A DNA stretch of 64,000 nt from Dactylorhiza incarnata (Eukaryota; Streptophyta; Magnoliopsida; Asparagales; Orchidaceae), in contig JAWHQI010000009.1 of NCBI GenBank assembly GCA_033032865.1, forward strand, positions 13,968,001 through 14,032,000, given 5' to 3'. The stretch's first letter is position 1, and each line of letters begins with the position of its first letter. The notes under the pieces were generated by a model. That model made no database searches. It was not told the DNA's origin and was given only the letters and a program-made list of their open reading frames with translations. Below are positions 55,134 through 64,000 of the stretch, one piece after another. The translations under genes and the position numbers were made by a program.

Positions 55134-56362
55134 TGTATATAATCATCTTTTTATCATTCAGAAATTTTCAAGGGGTAATATAACATAACAAACGACTCTT
55201 GAGACTACAGTGTCAGAAAATAAAAATAATAATTGTGCAGAAAATTTAATGATCATACTTTACGCATACATAAATTGAGATTGTCAGTTAACCTCTGTGG
55301 TTAATGATCATACTTTACGCATACGAACGGGAGCTCCGTTCGACGATCGGGTGCTCCGTTCGATGAACACGAGCTCCCGTTCGACGAACTGCAGTTCTCT
55401 TGTTCGACAATTTTCGTTTTTTTTTAATCTTCGGCACTGCTGTAATAAACAATTTGTAAATCTGTTAATTTTGTATTTTTATTGTTAAAGACAAACCAAA
55501 ATGGCTATCTGCACACTGTCAATATAACTTAAAATCCACACTTTGTATTTTTATTGTTAAAGACAAACCAAAACTGGCTATCTGCACACTGCCAATATAA
55601 CTTAAAATCCACATTTTAAATTAGTTCTGATTTTTTTTAAAGGTAACCTAAAAAATTGTTATCCGCACACCAACATAACTTAAATTTCTCATTTAAAAAT
55701 AGTTCATAAATTTTCTACGGGCAAACCATAAGTCGCACGTCAGCGCCGAAAACCCACCCCGATTTCCTCTCGCGCTGAGTCGAAACCTTCTCCCATCATA
55801 TAATGATTTGTTTATTCAATATATGCATGCACAATAAATGTTAATCGACAAAGAAGTGCAATATGATGTATATAATCATCTTTTTATCATTCAGAAATTT
55901 TCAAAGGGTAATATAACAAAACAAACGACTCTTGAGACGACAGTGTCAGAAAATAAAAATAATAATTGTGCAGAAAATTTAATGATCATACTTTACGCAT
56001 ACATAAATTGAGATTGTCAGTTAACCTCTGTGGTTAAAACATGAATGCTGAAATCAGAATTTTTATTCCTTCCTAGATCAAACCTTGGTTATTCAAAAAA
56101 TTAAACTAGGTGAACAATCTTTTATGTCTTTATAGGCGCAAGACCTCACAATTTACTTTCTTTTTACTTTTGAGTCACTTTGATTAACAACTATCCTCAA
56201 AACTCTCTCAATGGTTGGAAAATAATGACAAATTTTCTATTTTTAAATTTGGTTTGTCGTTGGCAATATCAGTTTGTCGCTAACATATTTATTTGCATTG
56301 AGTAATTTCCAAAAAGTATGGTTTGTTGTTAGTAATGGTGTGCGGATATCCATTTTTGGTTT
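55134..56362. repeat. Right part of tandem duplication copy 1, full copy 2, then AT-rich flank
   Basis: 55134-55302 completes copy 1. 55324-56038 is copy 2 and includes the E empty site (gatgtatataatcatc near 55863). 56039-56362 is AT-rich, with no gene; ggtttgtcgttggcaatatc and ggtgtgcggatatcc at its end are loosely inverted relative to the gacaaaccaaaa / tatctgcacac words at 42316-42335. Confidence 0.8.
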
Positions 56363-57550
56363 TGTTGGATCTTACGGCGCCCTTAGAGGGGGGGGGGGTG
56401 AATAAGGGAATAAAATTCTTTTTATAATTTTTAAGATAATTACTAAGTTGTTTTTGATTAATAGGAAATAAGATGATAATTTAGCAATAACTATTTTGCA
56501 ATAATGAAATTTTACACCAATTGAGAGAAATCAAATAAACACAAATATAATCATGATTGCATTATATAAAAAGGGTGTTTACAAAATTTGATTTCAATAT
56601 CGCTAGAAATCGGAGGCGTACAAAAGTGAATTTCTTTTCCTTTTCTATACCGACTTGTATCCCCACAAACCGGTTGGCTTTAGCCTATCCTTCCCCGGAT
56701 ATGGCCTCAAGCCGCTCTAGCCAATCCTTTCCCGGATATAGCCTCGAGCCCCCTAGATCTAATCACCTAGAACTAGTCGCCAACACAAGGTAAATTTCCC
56801 CCTAAGTCCTACCCAGACCTAGTCGCCAACACAAGGCGAATTAACTTAACGATTACAAAAATTATGGAATGAAAATAAATGTGACAATAAAGAAACTCCC
56901 TATATGAGATCTCTGAAGTTGAGGATGAAGGATCGTTGTAGCATAAGCGAGGTTGAAGCGATCGTTCTTCGGATGCAGCGTGGTGGCTTCCTTCTCCAGA
57001 AATCTTCTTGAATTTGAGTGGGAGATGAACTTTCGGCAGAGTAGCAACTCTGGAAATATGGCACAGGTAATCTCTCTAGAAGCACTAACTCAAAACGAGA
57101 GAAAGCCCATTATTTTATAGAACTTGGAGATAGCGCTTGTGTTAGCATCTAGCGCCTGCGGTTGCGTTCGTGTGGAGCAGTTGCGGAACCGTCGGCGGCA
57201 TGGCGCTGTGCACGAATTTGAGATAGCGTCAGGCGGTGGCGCTAGCGCTGGCGGTAGCAAAAACTGTCGGTGGCGTGGCAGAATGAACTTTCGTCGATCG
57301 GAGCTTCAAGTTTGTCGAACGCAAATTTCGTCGAACGCAGATTCGATTTCGTCGGACGGCTAGCGCCTGGCGGTAGCGCTAGCGCCTTAGGTAGCGCTAC
57401 TCCTTACAAAAGTTTGATTCCATGCTGCCTTCTACCTGTGGAGTATTGCACCTATAGTTCCTACACACTATAAACACACTACACGCAATATCAAATATAA
57501 TATGGGATTTGTTATTCTCAAACAAAAGGATGCGATACACATGTCCAACA
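56363..57550 (-). repeat. Sirevirus C 3' LTR, complete (1188 bp)
   Basis: The plus strand starts TGTTGGATCTTACGG and ends ATGTCCAACA. A G run lies near 56388-56398. It holds agcgcctgcgg/gcgctagcgc words at 57127-57260 and 57361-57400 and ttcgtcgaacg words at 57290-57345. A TATA box (TATAAAATA, minus) is at 57111-57119. Confidence 0.92.
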
Positions 57551-57830
57551 ATCTCCCCCTTTTGATAATAACAAATCCTCTAAGCAAGAAATCAACAATA
57601 GTGTTTATAGTATATGATAAGCAAGATAATAGTGCAACAATAGTAAATGATAAGCATGATAATGTGCATACTCCCCCTGTCTTAATGCTCCCCCTACATA
57701 AATGCAATTTATATTTTACTCCCCCTAAATGATAGATTACATTAATTATTCTCCCCTTAATCTTCTATATTTCTCCTATATAGATTTCTTGAATTAATCT
57801 CCCCCTTTTGGTATTATCAAAAGAAGGTGG
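57551..57830 (-). other. Sirevirus C polypurine tract and multiplied PPT-like motifs
   Basis: The minus strand reads caaaagggggagat against the LTR, with further AGGGGGAG copies near 57672, 57687, 57719 and 57800. Confidence 0.82.
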
Positions 57831-59407
57831 GGTGAGGGTAGTAAGGAGGCATATCTTATAGATGATAAAGCATGATCGAGCTTTTGTAATATAGATAATG
57901 ATAAAGATTTTAAGCATAGTATATATAATGATAAAGATTTTAAGCATAGTACATAAGAGATTTCAAATAAAAGATAAGAGTTGTAAGCAAGAGGAAGATT
58001 ATAGTAAACATCTTTTCCTAAGCATGAAAACATATGAAAAAATATGAGTTTAAGTTCAAAATTGAAAGATATTTTAACCTTTGAAATCTCAAAGTTTTTC
58101 ATAAAGATACCAAGCATGAAATGAACATATCAAAGAGAGATTATACTACAATGTTACTTAATTTTAAGTTCAAGAGGTACCAAAACATTGTAGAGATCAT
58201 GCTAGGTTATCCAGTGCATTTCTTATATAAAGAGTAGTATAGATAAAGCCTTAGAATCCAATACTCATGAGAAGAAGTGTTATGAAAGATAATGATGTGC
58301 ACATAATTGTATTTTGAGCAATGTTAACAATTGAATTAAATCAACAAAATACAAGACATATGTAAAGTAAAATGCACAATAAAACACAAGTATATCAACT
58401 TTCACACACTTTTAATGCACATAATTTTTTAACAAAGTGGTGTAATAACTAAGGTTTGCACAAGGCACTTTACTATTCTTTCCAAGGTGCTCAACCTCAC
58501 AATTCTTATGAAGACTTATCAGGAGGTTCAAGTAGTGCTTGTTGGAGTTATAGTTGTCAACATATATAATTTTTTTTTTACATTTGTGAGACAACATTCT
58601 CCGAATACACTTGTTTTGCAAACCCATTTTTTTAAACTTAACCACTTTTCAAAATTTCATAAGTGCAAATCAAATGTAGTGTAGCCAATAAACTTATGCA
58701 AGTTTTAATTCATTGTACAAATACAATACACAAGCAAGCATTTTTTAGATTTAAACACACATGTTGATTACCAAAATAAGTGAGTGAAAGGTATCATTAT
58801 CAATCATAATACATTTACTCATACTTAGAGGCATGCTAAGCTTGGTTCTACACATATTTTTCAATATTTGATGCACTTAAATAGATATATCAAAGCATGA
58901 TAATCAAAACAATGTTCATAGTAATGTCAAGGAAAAAATTTCAACATTGTAAAGAATTCTAAATAATAGAATTCATTCATGCTTGATATTAGCAATAAAG
59001 ATCATACAGTTTTTTATTGTTTTGAAAATTTTTAGTGAAATAAAAACTGAAAAACACAAAAACATATTTTTGTAATTTTTGAATTTTGAATTTTTGTAGT
59101 TGATTTTTCATAATGCAAATAAAACAAAAATAAAATAAATAGAAACACAAAAATAAATTTGTACACATAAACTAACATATTTTTGTTGATTTTTAGAAAT
59201 TTTAAAAAACAGAAATATCACAAACCCACGCTAGCGCCGGCGCTAACGCTAGCGCTGGAAATAGTACACGATTTTTTAAGAATTTTAAAAATCTGAGTTT
59301 TGATATTGATTAGGGGTCTTAAGAGTAGTCTTATGCAGAAGTTATGTATTTATCAGAGATGTCTTGATTGCTCAAATTGCATAAAACATTAGTGTTTTAC
59401 ATGTTAT
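57831..59407 (-). other. Sirevirus C conserved non-coding 3' domain
   Basis: This is colinear with 14126-15756 of B. It includes the tatgaagacttatcagg block at about 58505, ggcatgctaagctt at about 58829, and the palindrome cgctagcgccggcgctaac at about 59228-59246. No ORF. Confidence 0.7.
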
Positions 59408-61972
59408 TCAACCTAAGATGTTTAAGACTCCTAATTCCAACCTTAACATTTGAAACCTTGCATCGGGAAGAGGTTTAGTAAATATATCAGCAAGTTGAGA
59501 GTCCGTGCCAATAAAACCAATCCTTACATTTTCCTTTTTAATGTGATCCCTTATGAAATGATGACGCATATCTATATGTTTGGATCTAGAGTGGTGTACC
59601 GGATTATTTGTGAGATCAATGACACTTTTGTTGTCACATTTTAATTCAATAAGTTTTAGATGAAAACCAAAGTCCTCTAAAGTTTGGCTCATCCATAGAG
59701 CTTGTGCACAACAACTCCCTAATGCAATGTATTCGGCCTCCGTGGTGGAGAGTGCAACCAAATTTTGTTTCCTACTAGACCATGCAACTAATGAAGGTCC
59801 TAGAAAATGACAAGTACCACTAGTGCTTTTTCTATCAAGTGAACAACCGACATAATCTGAATCGGAATAGCCATGCAATGTAAATGAATCATTATGTGGG
59901 TACCATAATCCTAATCTAGATGATCGAATGAGATATCTAAAAAATCGTTTTACCGCTTTTAAATGAGATTCTTTTGGATTGGCTTGAAATCGAGCACATA
60001 AGCATACGTCAAACATAATATCGGGTCTAGTTGCACTAAGATAAAGTAGGGATCCAATCATACCTCTATATAAGGTTTGATCAATTGAAATTCCCGATTC
60101 ATCTCTTCCTAATTTAAGTGACGTACTCATTGGTGTAGAAGCATGTTTAAGGTTTTCAAATCCAAAACGTTTAAGCATATCATGGACATATTTTGTTTGA
60201 CAAACAAAGATGCCATCAATTCTTTAGATATTTGAAAACCAAGGAAATAAGAAAGTTCTCCTACTAGACTCATTTCAAATTCATTTTTCATCACTAGAAT
60301 AACTTCATTACACATCTCTTCATTAGTAGATCCAAAAATTATATCATCAACATATATTTGTAAAATAATCATATCATCATTATTGTGCTTAATGAAGAGA
60401 GTATTATCCGCACTTCTCATAATATAACCGTGCTTCAATAAAATGATGTAAGTCTTTCATACCATGCACGGGGCGCTTGTTTTAAACCATAAAGCGCTTT
60501 TTCTAGTTTATAAACATGATTTGGAAATTTTTCATTAATAAAACCGGGGGGTTGTTCAACATAAACTTCTGCTTTTATAAACCCGTTTAGAAACGCACTT
60601 TTCACATCCATTTGAAATAGTTTTATTCTTTTAAAGCTTGCAAATGCTAGAAAAATTCTTATAGATTCCAATCTAGCAACGGGTGCAAAAGATTCATCAA
60701 AATCTATCCCCTCGATTTGTGAATATCCATGTGCTACTAAGCGTGCTTAATTTCTAGATATTCTAGACTCACCATCTAATTTATTTTTGAAAATCCATTT
60801 TACGCCAACAACCGGGTGATTAGATGGTCTTTCTACTAATTTCCAAACATTATGTCGCTCAAATTGTTCTAACTCTTCATTCATAGCCAAAAACTAAAAT
60901 TCATCGTTTAAAGCAGTAGAAACGTTTTTTGGTTCTATTTCGGAAACAAAGCAAACATTTGAATAAGATTCATGAAGAGAAGAGCGAGTTCTTACCCCGA
61001 TGGATGGTTCACCAATTATAAGTTCCCGTGGATGATCCCTTGTGAATTTTACGACGCTTGGAGGTACATATTCATCTTTCTTGGCCTCCTCTTCTTCTTC
61101 TTTGGAAGGTTCTTCATCACCATGCTCCAAAGGCTGTAATAGATCATCCTCTTTGCCTGCGGAAAGTCTTTCTATACAAGGAACAAGCTCATCAAATTTC
61201 ACATTAATTGACTCTTCAACTTTTCTAGTTCTTTTATTAAAAACTCTATAAGCTTTACAAGTTGAGGAGTATCCAAGAAATGTTCCTTCATCACATTTTT
61301 CATCAAACTTTCCCAAGCTATCTTTTGTATTTAAAATGAAGCATTTACAACCAAAAACTTTGAAGTAAGATACATTAGGCTTCTTTTGAAAATAAAGTTC
61401 ATATGGTGTGAGATTTAAAGATGGGCGATGCCTAATTCTATTTATAACATAACATGATGTGTTTACGGCTTCGGCCCAAAAGGACTTAGGTAATTTATAT
61501 TCACATAACATAGTGCGTGCTAGCTCTTGAAGTGTCCTATTCTTTCTTTCTACAACACCATTTTGTTGTGGTGTGCGTGGTGCGGAGAACTCATGTTTTA
61601 TGCCTAACATATCACAATAAGATGTAAATTTTTCATTTTCAAATTCTCCTCCATGATCCGAGCGAATGCATTTAATTTTTAAATCACTTTCATTTTGAAT
61701 ACGAGTACATAATTTTGAAAATTCACAAAACGCTTCGGATTTGGATGATAGAAATATTGTCCAACAATATCTAAAAAATCATCTATTAAAACATATGTAT
61801 ATAATCTACCACCACGACTTGCGGTGCTAACGGGACCAAAAAGATCCATATGAATTAAATGCAAAGGTCTTGTAGTAGAAATAACATTTTTACTTTTGAA
61901 AGAGGATCTAGTAATTTTACCTTTTTGACATGGTGAACAAAGTGAAGGTAAATTTCCATTTAATCTAGGCAA
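59408..61972 (-). pseudogene. pol: Sirevirus C pol, fragmented
   Basis: Order on the minus strand: integrase CSPCQKG and MDLFGPV (61972-61679), RSDHGGEF lost to a shift, [10 protein letters not shown] and linker (61610-60894), RT start with a stop near 60750, [12 protein letters not shown] (60671-60435), YVDDIIFG (60438-60127), RNase H (60178-59408) ending FTKPLPDARF. At least four frame changes and several stops are visible. No function is expected. Confidence 0.88.
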
Positions 61973-62092
61973 TCCTCTAATTAAATCTCTTTTGGCAAGT
62001 TTTATAATAAGCTTTGTGCTAGCATGTCCTAGCCTTCTATGCCAAAGTTCAAGTTCATCATTTTTGGTAATAAAACATTTTAAAGATGATTT

Positions 62093-62474
62093 TTAAAGAT
62101 CATGAAATGAAACTATATAAACATTGTATATTCTTGGTGCAGTTAGTAAAATATTGTTTGTAATAGGATTAGATATTTTGCATAGATTAGTAGAAGATTC
62201 AAATAAAAGATTTATTCCTTTATCACATAATTGGCTAATTGAAATAAGATTATGTTTTAGCCCTTTTACATAAAAAAACATTTGATATAGTGAAGGATTC
62301 GTTACCAACTGTATCAATTCCCATGATCCTTCCTTTTCAGTTGTCACCAAACGTCACGATCCCTCCCTTCTTCCTTTCTAGGCTAAGGAACTTTGCTTTA
62401 TTGCCCGTCATGTGCTTGGAGCATCCTGAATCCAAGTACCACACGTCTTCATTGTCCTTAGCCTGCCTGCACAT
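62093..62474 (-). pseudogene. Sirevirus C protease
   Basis: The YLDSGCSKHMTG region lies near 62395-62440 with a shift near 62340, followed by FYVKGLKHNLISISQLC. The ATG at 62474-62472 abuts the UAG at 62477-62475, as in B. Confidence 0.8.
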
Positions 62475-63912
62475 CTAGAAAGAAGATGAGAGTAAAGATC
62501 TGGATACCCAAGTGGAACCACCCATAGAATAAGTGGAAGCCTTAGGTACCCAGATTTGCTTTAAAGTATTTCGTTTTATTTTCCTGCAAGAACTAGATGT
62601 GTGACCTAACCTATAACAGTTTGCACACGAAATAAAGGGGGTTGAGGCCCTTTTCTGGAATATTTTCTTGCTGGAACAAATTGGATTTACTGAATAAAAA
62701 TATTTTGCTAAAGAAAATTCATGTTTCTGGTACGAGGTGCTAGCGCCGGTGTTAGTGGCTAGCGCCGGGCGGTAGCCCTCACCTCGATATCTGAGCCCAA
62801 ATTTTCCAGAACCATGGCACTAGTTCCCTAAGATCATTTCCAGAGATTTTTGGCCTATTCCAAAATTTTTAATGGCCACGGTGAGATCATGAACTTGTGC
62901 TTTAAGTGAAGAGTTTTCTTTTACAAGCATGACACACCTATTTTCAAAACCTTTTTTATTATTTTTTATTTGCAAAAGAGAGGCTTCTAATTTCCTTTCT
63001 AATTCCCCCTTCTCTTTTGTAAGAGCTTTGGCATGAGAGAGGGCTTTAGAAAGTGACTCTTCAATATCTTTTTCCAATTTAGTGGAGTGATCACACTCTT
63101 GGCAAGAGACCTTTCTCTTTTCTAAAACAATTATCTTTTTGGAAAGCTTTTGATTTTCTTTAATAAGAGATTCATTTTCTCGATTCAATAAAATACAATC
63201 TTTCATATTTTTATCAAAAGCTTTGCAAGTTTCAAGGAATTCATTAAACAATTCATCATAAGTTGGAGGAATTACCTCAGTGTCACTAGGAACACTGGTG
63301 TCGTCGTCGTCGTTTCCATGTCCCATGAGGCACATGTTTGCTTCCTTATCTTCGCTTGATGAAGACCCGCTTGATTCTTTGGAGGAGGAGGAAGAGGAGT
63401 CATCCCATGTCTTTGCCTTTAGCACATTCCTCTTTTCTTTCCCTTTGTGCTGTTTCTCCTTTTTCCCCTTCAAGAATTTTGGGCATTGACTCCTTATGTG
63501 CCCCGTCTTCCTACAATGATAGCATTCCGGTGGAGGTCTTTCTTCTTCATTGTCGCTCTCTTTTTCCTTCTTTGAAGATGACCCTTTCCATCTTTCACCC
63601 TTTTGGAAATATTTTCGAAAGGTGTTTCTCCTTTCCGGATTGCGCATGAACTTTCGAAAGTTCTTCACCAATAGACTTTCTTCATCTTCATCCTCATCCT
63701 CTTGGCACTCTTTCTTTGATTTTAGTGCCAACGCCTTCTTCTTTGGCTCCTTGTTGTATTCATCAAATTGGATTTTGAGTTCCACCTCATGGGTTTTGAG
63801 ATTCCCAATGAGGCTCTCAACTTGGAGCGTTCTTAAGTTGTGCGACTCCGAAATAGCCGTCACCTTCGGGTTGAATTTTGGAGGAAGAGAACGAAAGATC
63901 TTACGGACCAAG
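62475..63912 (-). pseudogene. gag: Sirevirus C gag, N-terminal part replaced by another insertion
   Basis: Seen are the RSLPPKFNPKVTAI region, knuckle CYHCRKTGHIRSQC (about 63490-63530), acidic Ser-rich stretch, coiled coil, an in-frame stop at 62820, then the second-knuckle region and the UAG at 62475. The frame upstream of 63912 runs into unrelated LTR sequence, so the first ~60 codons of that open frame are not gag. Confidence 0.85.
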
Positions 63913-64000
63913 TGTAACACCCTGCCAGTACGAATAGTATAACAGTAGGTCCGGCCGGGACCCCACGCCATACAAGCCACACTAGCTAGGAGTTAAAAGG
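63913..64000. mobile_element. Start of another LTR element inside Sirevirus C
   Basis: TGTAACACCC at 63913 is the usual terminus of plant Ty3/gypsy (Tekay/Del-type) LTRs, and gag homology stops exactly before it. Orientation and type cannot be settled from 88 bases. Confidence 0.6.

Larger units (their letters stand above)
56363..63912 (-). mobile_element. Sirevirus C (Ty1/copia), 5' part beyond a further insertion
   Basis: This is the third copy of the A/B family: 3' LTR, PPT array, non-coding domain, RNase H, RT, integrase, protease and gag on the minus strand, closer to B than to A. gag stops aligning at 63912, where another LTR starts. Many indels make it the most decayed of the three. 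Confidence 0.9.

Noticed and set aside
63913..63980. N-terminal extension of C gag frame (MACMAWGPGRTY...)
   Set aside because: This part is translated from the inserted LTR, not from gag.

Overview
The window is a piece of a flowering-plant nuclear genome made almost entirely of nested LTR retrotransposons. No host gene, rRNA or tRNA gene was recognised. The plant assignment rests on Ty1/copia Sirevirus-type elements (initiator-Met PBS, multiple polypurine tracts, long gag with two zinc knuckles), a Tat-lineage Ty3/gypsy element with two RNase H domains, a tRNA-Asp-primed non-autonomous element, and hAT- and Mutator-type non-autonomous DNA transposons. The species cannot be named from the sequence.

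Layout, left half (all retroelements on the minus strand). Z1 (1-5127) is a small non-autonomous element with one gag-like ORF. It sits inside the 3' LTR of Sirevirus A (remnant from 5128, 5' LTR ending 13499). A sits inside the 3' LTR of Sirevirus B (remnant from 13500, 5' LTR ending 22137). B sits inside the 3' LTR of D (22138-37197), a LARD-like Ty3/gypsy derivative with a 5.8-kb LTR and a 3.1-kb non-coding interior. D lies in the degraded leader of yet another gypsy element (LTR start at 37490). That makes five levels of nesting. The window cuts off the far ends of Z1, A, B and D. D's 3' LTR also carries a 428-bp Mutator-like foldback element and a 1.5-kb hAT-like element. Both are proved by the uninterrupted second LTR.

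Right half. 37198-42697 holds decayed repeats, a 37-base G run, an AG microsatellite and a 300-bp near-perfect hairpin. 42698-55133 is a complete Tat-type element E with 486-bp LTRs and the TSD tgtat. It carries gag-PR-RT-RH-aRH-INT on the plus strand, broken by a few stops and one frameshift. Downstream of pol it has two genes on the opposite strand, each with its own TATA box and with recognisable introns. One encodes a protein resembling the plant 'putative gypsy type transposon' family, the other a long charged coiled coil. E split a ~0.7-kb tandem duplication (42150-56038). From 56363 a third, heavily frameshifted Sirevirus copy (C, minus) runs to 63912. There it is broken by a further LTR that starts TGTAACACCC and leaves the window.

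The most interesting signals are the antisense two-gene module of element E and the very dense scatter of the word GAYCGC/GCGRTC through E's LTRs, 3' region and antisense genes. Others are a UAG codon placed identically between gag and pol in all three Sirevirus copies, and private palindromic GC-rich motifs repeated within each element family.
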